NCBI GenBank assembly: GCA_035560935.1
Contig: DATMYQ010000311.1
Span: forward strand, 1-12,049
Length of the DNA stretch: 12,049 bases
Origin: DATMYQ01 sp035560935
Lineage (GTDB): Bacteria > Bacillota > Negativicutes > Sporomusales > Sporomusaceae
Direction of reading: 5' to 3'
The notes under the pieces were generated by a model, which ran no database searches, had not been told where the DNA came from, and saw only the letters and a program-made list of their open reading frames with translations. The position numbers and the translations under genes are program-made. Below are positions 1-7,016 of the stretch, in pieces. How positions within the stretch are numbered: the first letter of the stretch is position 1; the number at the start of each line of letters is the position of its first letter.

Positions 1-837
1 GTTCGTTTTTTGCTGAAACGCTTGTTCCAATTCCCTGAGCACCTTCGGCGACACCGCCAGCCGGAGCGGTTTGTCAATGGCATTGTCATATTCGCCGGTC
101 GCCGCCAAAATATAAAAATCCGCTTCCGGTTCCTTCATCGCGGCAAAGGCGGACATTTGACAATACAAGGCTGAACGATGCAGATTCATTAGCGCCGTCA
201 GTTGAGTCAGTACACCGGACGCAAATTTCCGCATGGATTGCAACTGAAAAATAGCCGGCGACGCTTCCAAAATGCGTTCCAGTCCCCGCCGGTTGGCATC
301 AATAATAGCTAGATCCCGATAGGATCGCAGCGAAGTCACCAGCGTCGTAAACAATTTTTGTGAGGTCAGTTCGGTTTTTTCCTTATAGTCGTTAATATCA
401 TAATCGACGATAACCCGGGCTTCCGGTGCCTGTCCCGGCTGCCCGGTACGCAAAATGATTCGCACCAGATGATTATGCAATTCATTACGGATATAGCGGG
501 CCAACTTGAGGCCGGTGTCCTCTTCTTCCATCACCACATCAAGCAAAAGGACCGCCGTGTCCAAATGTTCCCGCAATTTTTCCCGGGCTTCTTCACCGGA
601 GAAAGCATTGACAAAGATCAGTTTTTTCCCCTCAAACGTAAAATCATCCAAGGCCAGCTTTGTCACATGATGAACTTCTTCCTCATCATCAACGATCATG
701 ACTTTCCACACCGTATCACTGCGGTTGCCATCGTCTTCTTCTTCGGCAGCAAAAGTCAGTTCATCCCCGACCAGCTCCCCGTCAAGATTTTCCCGGCCAG
801 AAAAAAGATTACCCCCTTGTTCCCCCAATAAATTCAA
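1..837 (-). CDS. DUF3369 response regulator (REC domain), C-terminus outside the window
   Basis: Cytoplasmic response regulator, open for 279 codons to the left edge. From a TTG start (position 837), a 45-residue linker leads into a REC domain: acidic pair D50-D51 in VMIVDDEEEV, phospho-acceptor D100 in VLLLDVVM, switch threonine T131 in ILRTGQPGQAPE, and lysine around K152 in NDYKEKTEL. The part after about residue 160 (QKLFTTLVTSLRSYRD, then NRRGLERIL) matches what I know of DUF3369 regulators, which usually continue into a DUF3369 sensor-like region and often an HD-GYP or GGDEF output; that output lies outside the window. The TTG is preceded by AAGGTG nine bases upstream, and the kinase stop is four bases away, so the pair is probably co-translated. 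The next in-frame ATG (699) is within the first REC strand and would cut off the linker. Likely partner is the kinase at 842-2128. Confidence 0.9.
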   Translation of the reverse strand, partial: MNLLGEQGGNLFSGRENLDGELVGDELTFAAEEEDDGNRSDTVWKVMIVDDEEEVHHVTKLALDDFTFEGKKLIFVNAFSGEEAREKLREHLDTAVLLLDVVMEEEDTGLKLARYIRNELHNHLVRIILRTGQPGQAPEARVIVDYDINDYKEKTELTSQKLFTTLVTSLRSYRDLAIIDANRRGLERILEASPAIFQLQSMRKFASGVLTQLTALMNLHRSALYCQMSAFAAMKEPEADFYILAATGEYDNAIDKPLRLAVSPKVLRELEQAFQQKTN

Positions 838-841
838 CGCG

Positions 842-2128
842 TTATTCACCTTTTTTTTCACCTCCCAGCGGGAACCGGATATGAAAAACAGTGCCCCGGC
901 CTTCCTCGCTCTCACAATATATCGTCCCCGCCAGCTTCGTTGTCACCAGGTTGTAAATCATTGGCATCCCCAGACCGGTCCCGCCCCGGCCGCGCCGGGT
1001 CGTAAAAAAAGGTTCAAAAATACGGTCCAGCGTTTCCTGATCCATCGCTTTACCGTCATTGGCGTAAGTGAAATGAATGTCGTCTCCCTGGCGTTCCACC
1101 TGAAAATGAATGTGGCCGGCGTCCTCCTCGTCGTATGCGTGAACCAGCGAATTGATGACTAGATTGGTAATAATCTGCGAAAGTGCTCCGGGATAACTGT
1201 CGATCACCAACTCTTCCGGGCACTCCACCGTCACCTGGTGCCGGGTTCGTTTTAACGCCGGCCGCAAACTCAGAAGAACCTCGTCAATATAGCGCCGCAC
1301 CGGAAACCGGCGTCGGGCTTCACTGGACTGGTCCACCGCCACTTCTTTGAAACCGGTGATCAATTCCGCCGCGTGCCGGAGATTGCTGAGGATAATATCC
1401 GACGCTTCCACCGCCATGGCCAAAAATTTTTCCAGGTCCGATTTTTTCATTTTGCCCTGAGTATACAGTGCAGCAAAATCCCTGGCTTTTTGATTTAAAT
1501 GGGAAGCCGCCGTCACACCAATTCCCACCGGTGTATTAATTTCATGGGCCACACCGGCCACCAGGCGGCCCAGCGCCGCCATTTTTTCTGATTGCACCAA
1601 CCGGTTTTGGGTCTGCTGCAGCGTCTCCACCATCGTCTTGAGTTGCTGGTTAGCGGCCTCCATCTCCGTCGTTCGCTCCAAAATTTTCTCTTCCATCTGC
1701 TGGTTCCAGGCCGCAAACTGCTGCCGTGGCAATTGCAAATCCGCTTCCTGCTCTTTATAACAGGAAAGATCCGATATCGTGCCCGTCAGCGCCAGTTGTT
1801 CCTGAAACGCATACAGGCCGCCATGAATTTCGATCAAAACAGGCTCGCCGCTTTTTTTGCAGCCGCAAAAGCGCGCCACCACGCTTTCCATTTCCTGGTT
1901 CAGACGTTTTTCCATATGCGCCTGCACCCGTTCCCGGTCTTCCGGCATCACCACATCCAGCGCCCGGGGCAGTTTCAGCATCTCCTCCTGGGAATAACCG
2001 AAAATTTCCGCCATACGCGGACTTACATACACAAATTTTTCCTGGACAATAATATAGCTCCCCGTCCGGGCTTTTTCCGTCAGGTCCGCATAGCTTCCTG
2101 CCGCGGTTGTTGCCGGTTTTTCCATCAT
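842..2128 (-). CDS. Soluble PAS-domain sensor histidine kinase
   Basis: Sensor kinase of about 428 aa that should autophosphorylate and pass phosphate to the adjacent REC protein. Order: PAS domain (about 20-125, with VYVSPRMAEIFGYS), a coiled coil (about 127-180), an H-box with the phospho-histidine H195 in VAHEINTP, then a HATPase domain with N-box Asn N326 (NLVINSLVH), G1 (NDGK, D358) and G2 (GRGGTGLGMP, about 380-389). No membrane segment is visible, so it is probably cytoplasmic. The frame is open up to an ATG at 2266, but I prefer 2128, or 2125, because AGGAG lies just ahead (4 or 7 bases) and the extra 46 residues resemble no domain and overlap a leader hairpin. It is transcribed first, with the DUF3369 regulator after it. 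The signal bound by the PAS domain cannot be told. Confidence 0.92.
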   Translation of the reverse strand: MMEKPATTAAGSYADLTEKARTGSYIIVQEKFVYVSPRMAEIFGYSQEEMLKLPRALDVVMPEDRERVQAHMEKRLNQEMESVVARFCGCKKSGEPVLIEIHGGLYAFQEQLALTGTISDLSCYKEQEADLQLPRQQFAAWNQQMEEKILERTTEMEAANQQLKTMVETLQQTQNRLVQSEKMAALGRLVAGVAHEINTPVGIGVTAASHLNQKARDFAALYTQGKMKKSDLEKFLAMAVEASDIILSNLRHAAELITGFKEVAVDQSSEARRRFPVRRYIDEVLLSLRPALKRTRHQVTVECPEELVIDSYPGALSQIITNLVINSLVHAYDEEDAGHIHFQVERQGDDIHFTYANDGKAMDQETLDRIFEPFFTTRRGRGGTGLGMPMIYNLVTTKLAGTIYCESEEGRGTVFHIRFPLGGEKKGE

Positions 2129-2210
2129 ATCACTCCTGTCTGCCGCTCCGACAATCCTTCCCTGCGGCAAAACGCAAAAAATCAGATCGCCCGTAAATAC
2201 CAAAAAGCAC

Positions 2211-2262
2211 AGTGTTTCTCCACAGACCAGTCGCCGTTCTTTCTGACTGTGTCTGAAACACT
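2211..2262 (-). repeat. Hairpin in the kinase mRNA leader
   Basis: Inverted repeat with arms 2211-2230 and 2243-2262 and a 12-base loop. The base is a perfect 8-bp match (AGTGTTTC / GAAACACT), then a 2x3 internal loop, 5 bp (CACAG / CTGTG), and about 4 more pairs next to a bulge. It lies in the leader between the promoter at 2409-2437 and the kinase ribosome site. No T-run follows, so it is not a simple terminator; an RNA-structure control element or protein site is possible. Confidence 0.45.
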
Positions 2263-2326
2263 GCACAGGGTTTTCCGCGAAGCATGGGGTTTAGCGGGCA
2301 GCACCAAAACCCACTCCGGCAGGCAG

Positions 2327-2342
2327 ACTGATCACGATCAGT
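2327..2342. repeat. 16-bp interrupted palindrome in the kinase leader
   Basis: Two perfect 7-base arms, ACTGATC and GATCAGT, are separated by two bases. The site is about 60 bases downstream of the predicted transcription start of the kinase operon, a place where a dimeric regulator could act as a roadblock. It also falls in the second half of the broken small ORF at 2291-2495, so it could be chance within coding sequence. Confidence 0.35.
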
Positions 2343-2408
2343 TGCCGCTTCGGCTCGCCTGTCAACCGGTCAAATGTCCAGATCAGGTATCTTTTTTCCT
2401 CGATTCCC

Positions 2409-2437
2409 ATCATATAAACATTTTGTTGTCATGTCAA
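2409..2437 (-). promoter_or_regulatory. Sigma-A-type promoter for the kinase/regulator operon
   Basis: Minus-strand TTGACA (2437-2432), a 17-base spacer, and TATGAT (2414-2409) match the housekeeping consensus at 11 of 12 positions with ideal spacing. Predicted start is near 2402, leaving a leader of about 270 nt before the kinase. It lies inside the small ORF at 2291-2495. Confidence 0.75.
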
Positions 2438-2607
2438 GTATTTCGCACAACGCAACCAACAGCACCGCTGCGATTACCAATATTTTTTCCGTCATGGCCC
2501 TCCTCTTTCCGCACACAGCATTGAGTTACTGAACCATCGGCGGAGCAAACCCTATCCAGACTGAAATATTCGCATTTCAACGCCAAAATCCTGCCATTCG
2601 GCAAATT

Positions 2608-2946
2608 TTATTTCGGCCCCTCTTCAGCGGGCCCTTCATAATACCGGCCGTCGCTGCGAAACGCCGCCACCGCCGCAACGCCGTCCTGGCCATTACTGCG
2701 CCATATTTCGCGAAATTCGCGGGAGGTCTCAAAGGTGACACTCCAGAGAAACGTCCCGTCCTCGCGATAATAGGCAAAAATAATCTCCTGGTCAAGGTTT
2801 TCCGGAAAACCGCCGTTACTGTCGGTAATAATGACATAGTCGCCGTCTTCATCCCGTTCATACAATAGCGCGGTCAAGCCGTCCTCAATGTCACCTTCGT
2901 AAAATTTGTCTTCATTATAGTATGCAATCACATCCTGCTTTGCCAT
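2608..2946 (-). CDS. Small acidic hypothetical protein
   Basis: Protein of 112 aa that I do not recognise. It is strongly acidic and rich in aromatics, with short alternating strands (YYNEDKFYEGDIEDG, then FAYYREDGTFLWSVTF) that suggest a compact beta-rich soluble fold. There is no signal peptide, membrane helix or cysteine. The frame is open up to 3012, but the ATG at 2946 has AAAGGGG eight bases upstream, and the alternative N-terminal part lies in the likely leader. It is transcribed divergently from the GH18 gene. No clear terminator follows, so transcripts might run on toward the kinase operon. Confidence 0.75.
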   Translation of the reverse strand: MAKQDVIAYYNEDKFYEGDIEDGLTALLYERDEDGDYVIITDSNGGFPENLDQEIIFAYYREDGTFLWSVTFETSREFREIWRSNGQDGVAAVAAFRSDGRYYEGPAEEGPK

Positions 2947-2994
2947 CGCCAAAACCCCTTTCGCCTCTTCCTTGCTTTCTGCTCTGCTGACCTT

Positions 2995-3000
2995 ATTATA
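2995..3000 (-). promoter_or_regulatory. -10 element for the small acidic protein gene
   Basis: A perfect TATAAT on the minus strand about 50 bases ahead of the ATG at 2946. The matching -35 (TTTATG at 17 bases) is weak, so this is a candidate only. Confidence 0.4.
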
Positions 3001-3049
3001 GTACATCCGCACTCAAACATAAATATCTAATCGGCGGCTGCCTATTCTG

Positions 3050-3058
3050 TGCTATAAT
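3050..3058 (+). promoter_or_regulatory. Extended -10 promoter for the GH18 operon
   Basis: TGCTATAAT is a perfect -10 with the TG extension, which can work without a good -35; none is visible. It is about 75 bases ahead of the GH18 start and about 50 bases from the divergent -10 at 2995-3000, so the two promoters share one control region. Confidence 0.5.
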
Positions 3059-3131
3059 GGCCCTAATGAGAAAATGTGTCTGATTTTTTCTCTCTACAAA
3101 ACAAACATTTTAGAAATGAGAGGTGCCCTTC

Positions 3132-4598
3132 ATGCCCCGTTGCTTATCCCTATTGATCACCGGACTGATTGCTTTCGTTGTCATCGTTCTGACCGGAACC
3201 GTTTCCCCTGTCGTTCCCACCGCCGCCAGCGGCGAACCATTGCAGGAAAAAAAGCTTATCCTTTGTTATCCGGATGGCAGCCGCACGGACACCGGTCTGC
3301 CGGTATTGACCGGAAACCAGTCGGCCTGGGTTCCGGCTGCAGCAATCCGCCTTATTGAACCTCGCAGCGCCCTTGATACCCGCAGCGAAAGCCTGCAGTG
3401 GGATGTGGAAGCGCCTGGTTTTCGCCTGGAAACGCCGGCATTGGATACTTTTCTGCGTCCCGGTATGACTCTGCGGTTACCGCTGGTTTCCACCGCCATT
3501 GGCCCCGCCGTAAACCTGTACGGCCTGGAAAAATTATTGGGCATCGAATTGCCGGCGGCAACCGGGGAACCCACCTTCACCCTTCAGATAAATCCCGCCG
3601 GTCAGGACCGGCAGTTAAACCAAGTTCGGCCCGCAGTCCACTTCCCGGAAAAGATCATACTGGCCTGGGATCATGTTCTGGGAAAAAACCGTGATCTGAG
3701 CCAGGAAGAAAAACCGGAAGGCTTGAATGTCATTTCACCCACCTGGTTTGCGCTGCAGGACGACACCGGCCTGATCAGCAGCAAAGCCGACCGGGACTAC
3801 GTCCGAGCTGCCCACGCGAAGCAACTGCAGGTTTGGCCGCTGATCACCAACAGCTTTGACCGGGATCTGACCCGGCGGTTTCTGAACAGTCCGGCGGCTA
3901 TGGACCACCTAATCCGGCAGTTGGCGGTGTATTCCGCTGTTTATGATTTGGACGGCATCAATCTCGATTTTGAGAACGTCTACGATGAGGACAAGGACCT
4001 GCTGACCGCTTTCGTCCAGCGGCTGACGGACCGCCTGAAACAGCAAAACCTTGTCCTGTCCATCGACGTCACGGTTCCTTCCAACGTGCCCTATTGGTCG
4101 CCCTGCTTCGATCGCAAAAAGCTGGGAGAAAGCCTCGACTACGTGATGCTGATGACCTACGATGAGTACTGGCAAAGCAGCCCGGTCAGCGGTTCGGTGG
4201 CTTCCATCGGTTGGGTGGAAAAAGGCATTCAGAACACGCTGGCGTCCGTCCCCCCCCACAAATTACTGATGGGTGTTCCGTTCTACACCCGGGAGTGGGC
4301 GGAAACCGAAGAAGACGGCCAGATTAAAGCCCGTTCCCGCTCTCTCTCCATGGCCGGTGCCGAAGGCCGCATCCGGGATTATGACGCTCCGGTGGAGTGG
4401 CTGAACGACAAAGGTCAGTATTACACGGAATACTGGCGGGACGGCAGCCGCTGCCGGATCTGGCTGGAGGAGGAACGGTCCCTGGGACTGAAAACAGCTC
4501 TGGCCTATAACTACAAGCTGGCCGGCATCGCCGCCTGGCGGCTTGGTTTTGAAAAACCCGAAGTATGGCCGGTGCTCTATCAAACGTTGAAAGACTAA
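3132..4598 (+). CDS. Exported glycoside hydrolase family 18 protein
   Basis: Protein of 488 aa. An N-terminal hydrophobic stretch (about 4-25) is a signal peptide or membrane anchor. A region of about 150 residues follows (it includes a short piece resembling copper-amine-oxidase N-terminal domains), then a TIM-barrel GH18 domain from about residue 170. The GH18 signature DGINLDFE is at 274-281 with E281 as catalytic acid; MTYDEYW (341-347), GVPFYTR (381-387) and a late barrel tryptophan (W469 in AAWRLG) also fit. This resembles bacterial GH18 proteins of the spore-germination/cortex-lytic and YvbX-like type, which act on peptidoglycan-related or other N-acetylglucosamine polymers outside the cell; the substrate here is inferred. 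ATG 3132 has AGAGG ahead of it; the in-frame GTG at 3123 sits within that site. A DUF2156 gene follows 19 bases after the stop. Confidence 0.9.
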   Translation: MPRCLSLLITGLIAFVVIVLTGTVSPVVPTAASGEPLQEKKLILCYPDGSRTDTGLPVLTGNQSAWVPAAAIRLIEPRSALDTRSESLQWDVEAPGFRLETPALDTFLRPGMTLRLPLVSTAIGPAVNLYGLEKLLGIELPAATGEPTFTLQINPAGQDRQLNQVRPAVHFPEKIILAWDHVLGKNRDLSQEEKPEGLNVISPTWFALQDDTGLISSKADRDYVRAAHAKQLQVWPLITNSFDRDLTRRFLNSPAAMDHLIRQLAVYSAVYDLDGINLDFENVYDEDKDLLTAFVQRLTDRLKQQNLVLSIDVTVPSNVPYWSPCFDRKKLGESLDYVMLMTYDEYWQSSPVSGSVASIGWVEKGIQNTLASVPPHKLLMGVPFYTREWAETEEDGQIKARSRSLSMAGAEGRIRDYDAPVEWLNDKGQYYTEYWRDGSRCRIWLEEERSLGLKTALAYNYKLAGIAAWRLGFEKPEVWPVLYQTLKD

Positions 4599-4617
4599 AC
4601 CGGAAGGAGCCAATGTG

Positions 4618-5526
4618 ATGGATTACCAGCCGTTGACACTGACGGACAAAGCTTTGTTTGACCGCATTTTCCGCCGGCAGCGCTATGAAAATTCCTGGTT
4701 AACCTTCACCAATCTCTGGATGTGGCACGAAGCCTACGCGCCGGAATGGGCTCAGGACGGTGATGTGCTCTTTCTCCGGGTCACCCGGGAGAATCAGACT
4801 TATGCGTTTCCGCCGCTGCTGCCGCCGGACGCGGATTTGGCCGCCGCCATGGAAAAACTGGTTATCGATTTTGATCGCCGCGGCTTGCCGCTTGAGGTCA
4901 AAGGGCTGTCGCCGGATATGGTCAAAGCTCTGGAAGAGGCCGCACCCGCCCGCTTTCGCTTTACATCATTGCGGGATCGCTGGGATTACCTTTACGCCGC
5001 CACCGATCTGAGGGAACTGGCCGGCCGTAAATATCACTCCAAGCGCAACCACATTTCCCGTTTCCAGACAACGTACCCCAACTGGACCTACGCACCACTG
5101 ACGCCGGAACTGGTTCCCGCCTGCCGGGTTAATTCCGACATCTGGTGTGAGCAACGCCAGTGCGACCTGCATCCGGACCTGGCGTTCGAATACCGGGCTA
5201 TTCAGGCGGCGCTGGAAAATCTGACCAAACTTGGCCTCACGGGCGGCGCTATTTTTCTCGACGGCAAAGTGGAAGCCTTTACTTTCGGCGAAATGCTGAA
5301 CGAAGATACGCTGGTGATTCATATTGAAAAAGCCAATGGCGAAATTCCCGGCCTGTACCCGGCTATCAATCAGGAATTTTGCCGCCGTGCCTTCCCGGAA
5401 GCGGTCTGGATCAACCGCGAGGAAGACCTGGGCAGCGAGGGGCTGCGCAAAGCCAAGGAATCCTATTACCCCGTGCGACTGGTGGAAAAATACGCCGCGC
5501 GTCTTGCCGATAATTCAGAAGCTTAA
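4618..5526 (+). CDS. DUF2156 (phosphatidylglycerol lysyltransferase C-terminal-like) protein
   Basis: Soluble protein of 302 aa with the tandem GNAT-like fold of DUF2156, the domain that forms the catalytic end of MprF-type aminoacyl-phosphatidylglycerol synthases. Family marks seen are a basic GRKYHSKRNHI segment (136-146), a strand motif AIFLDGKVEAFTFGE (about 211-225), HIEKANGEIPGLYPAINQEF (about 235-254), then NREEDLGSEGLRKAKESYYP (about 266-285). Free-standing members lack the membrane part of MprF; their substrates are mostly unknown, so aminoacyl or acyl transfer is inference. ATG 4618 is chosen with AAGGAG eight bases upstream; a GTG one codon earlier is possible. It shares an operon with the GH18 gene and ends before a terminator that also serves the opposite operon. 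Confidence 0.88.
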   Translation: MDYQPLTLTDKALFDRIFRRQRYENSWLTFTNLWMWHEAYAPEWAQDGDVLFLRVTRENQTYAFPPLLPPDADLAAAMEKLVIDFDRRGLPLEVKGLSPDMVKALEEAAPARFRFTSLRDRWDYLYAATDLRELAGRKYHSKRNHISRFQTTYPNWTYAPLTPELVPACRVNSDIWCEQRQCDLHPDLAFEYRAIQAALENLTKLGLTGGAIFLDGKVEAFTFGEMLNEDTLVIHIEKANGEIPGLYPAINQEFCRRAFPEAVWINREEDLGSEGLRKAKESYYPVRLVEKYAARLADNSEA

Positions 5527-5565
5527 AATATGGTGTTCTTTTTGTTCATCATTCACGACTAAAAA

Positions 5566-5612
5566 AACAGGCGCCGCTTCCCGGAATCGTTTCTCCGGGG
5601 CCGGGGCCTGTT
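5566..5612. terminator. Bidirectional terminator between convergent operons
   Basis: AACAGGC (5566-5572) pairs with GCCTGTT (5606-5612), and CCCGG with CCGGG inside. On the minus strand the stem runs into seven T (complement of 5561-5567), a strong end for the DUF445 operon. On the plus strand it is followed only by TTCTTT, a weaker end for the GH18-DUF2156 operon. Confidence 0.75.
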
Positions 5613-5630
5613 CTTTGTAACCGACTCTTC

Positions 5631-7004
5631 TCAACCCAGCAAGCGCAGCAAAAAACCCGGTGCATCCGTACGATACACCACATGCAGCAGCAGAAACAAC
5701 ACCAGGCCGACAACGGCCCCGACCACCGAACCGTTGATCCGGATCCATTGCAGGTCATCACCAGCCTTATCTTCAACAAAATGATTCAAATCCTCGTCGC
5801 TGAGCGAATTTAACGCGTCTTTGACGATCTCACCGACAATGGCATGTTCCGTTTCCACCAGTTTGTGCACGGCTTCTTTAACGTAGGCTTCCACCCAGTC
5901 CTGCAGTTCCCGGTTGGTTTTAAAGCTTTGCCAGTAACGTTCCAGTTGGGCCAGCGCCCACAAAGTCAACGGCGAGACGGGCGGATGACCGGCTGACAGA
6001 TCATCCGGCGGCTGCAGCTGCGGCACCACCGTATTCCGCACTGCTTCCAGCAAATGAATCAGCGGCTCCTCCAGGCTGGTCCGTTCCAGCATACCAATTT
6101 TCCAGGTTTCCAACGCTTCATGCCAATCGGCACGGTAATTCAATTCTTCCAGGATGCCGCGCAGTCGCTCACGAATCCACTGCCGGGACTGGCATTCGGG
6201 GTCCCGTAGTTGTTCCAGCGTAGCCAGCAGCTGGCTGACAATCGCACTGGTCGCCTCACTGACATTGAGGGCATTCGTCTGTTCCCCCAGCCAGATCACC
6301 AGGCGGTTCAGCAACGATCCTTCGCCGGCGGCAGTCTTACGCTCCTCCAGATAACGGTAAATATATTGCCGGGTTTGCGGCCGGGCCGCTTGCAGCGATA
6401 ATTCCGCCAGCAAAAAATCCAGTGCTTTCTCATCTTTGTGCGTATCCAGCGCCCACTGTCCCGCCTCCGTCACCAGCGGCGCCAGCTGCAATTCCGCCGC
6501 ATACCGCTTCAGCACCGCCTCCAGTTGCCGGGCCATTTCCGGCGGATTCAAACGGGACAAACCTTCCCGGGCCAGTCGGAGAATCAGATTGCCCAACTGC
6601 AGTTGAACGCTGCGCCGGTCCATTAACGCCACCAACAGATCCATAAACCGCACCGAAGCCAGGCGATGCTGCAACGCAGTAGCACTGACCAGCTCGTTCT
6701 GAACCATACGGGCCGTCGCCTCCACCAATTGTGCCCGGTTACGGGGAATCAGCGCCGTATGCCAGGGAAAGCCCAGCGGTTTCCGAAACAGGGCCGTTAC
6801 GGCGAACCAGTCGGCGATCCCGCCCACCAACGCCGCTTCCACCAAGGCCAACAGAGCCCGGATCACAAAAGATTCCGGCCAGATCATCCGTAACCCGACA
6901 AAAAGCAAGAACAACAGAAAACCTGCCAGTAAAAACCGGTTGGCTAACCGTCGATTGGAACATGATGGGTTATTCTTTTTTCCCGCAACCGTCATTGCCT
7001 TCAT
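5631..7004 (-). CDS. DUF445 membrane protein, second of a tandem pair
   Basis: Protein of 457 aa, DUF445 family (YheB/YjiN type). N-terminal helix about 23-41, a second hydrophobic segment with the family mark GGIADWFAVTALFRKPLG (about 61-78) and IPRNR (86-90), a long cytoplasmic or periplasmic helical middle (about 95-420), and a C-terminal RINGSVVG followed by a helix (about 425-445). The role of the family is not well established; it is thought to act at the envelope. ATG 7004 has AAGGGGG seven bases upstream, overlapping the stop of the preceding paralogue, with only 12 bases between genes, so translation is likely coupled. Ends just before the terminator at 5566-5612. Confidence 0.9.
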   Translation of the reverse strand: MKAMTVAGKKNNPSCSNRRLANRFLLAGFLLFLLFVGLRMIWPESFVIRALLALVEAALVGGIADWFAVTALFRKPLGFPWHTALIPRNRAQLVEATARMVQNELVSATALQHRLASVRFMDLLVALMDRRSVQLQLGNLILRLAREGLSRLNPPEMARQLEAVLKRYAAELQLAPLVTEAGQWALDTHKDEKALDFLLAELSLQAARPQTRQYIYRYLEERKTAAGEGSLLNRLVIWLGEQTNALNVSEATSAIVSQLLATLEQLRDPECQSRQWIRERLRGILEELNYRADWHEALETWKIGMLERTSLEEPLIHLLEAVRNTVVPQLQPPDDLSAGHPPVSPLTLWALAQLERYWQSFKTNRELQDWVEAYVKEAVHKLVETEHAIVGEIVKDALNSLSDEDLNHFVEDKAGDDLQWIRINGSVVGAVVGLVLFLLLHVVYRTDAPGFLLRLLG

Positions 7005-7016
7005 CAGAGTTCCCCC

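Larger units (their letters stand above)
2291..2495 (-). pseudogene. Small one-helix membrane peptide ORF, apparently split by a frameshift
   Basis: An ATG at 2495, behind AGAGGAGGG, opens a 41-codon frame (stop at 2370) with a hydrophobic helix (ILVIAAVLLVALCEIL). At a run of six A (about 2392-2397) the neighbouring frame becomes protein-like (RYLIWTFDRLTGEPKRQLIV) and runs to a stop at 2291. With five A instead of six, the two halves join into one protein of about 67 aa: a single N-terminal helix followed by a basic tail. Second-half codons end mostly in G or C, like the real genes here. It could be a decayed gene, a homopolymer sequencing error, or a genuine 41-aa peptide with a chance overlap. 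I do not recognise a family. The kinase promoter lies within it. Confidence 0.4.

Noticed and set aside
2129..2266. N-terminal extension of the kinase to ATG 2266
   Set aside because: No ribosome site ahead of 2266, no recognisable domain, it overlaps a leader hairpin, and a good AGGAG precedes ATG 2128/2125.
2384..2400. Programmed -1 frameshift at the A-AAA-AAG heptamer of the small ORF
   Set aside because: The heptamer is in frame, but a -1 slip leads to a stop within three codons; joining the two halves needs a +1 shift or loss of one A.
1592..2524. Long plus-strand open frame of 310 codons opposite the kinase
   Set aside because: It lies over the clear kinase gene and its leader, has low-complexity His/Phe/Arg/Leu content and no domain or start site; the minus-strand frame has full histidine-kinase motifs.
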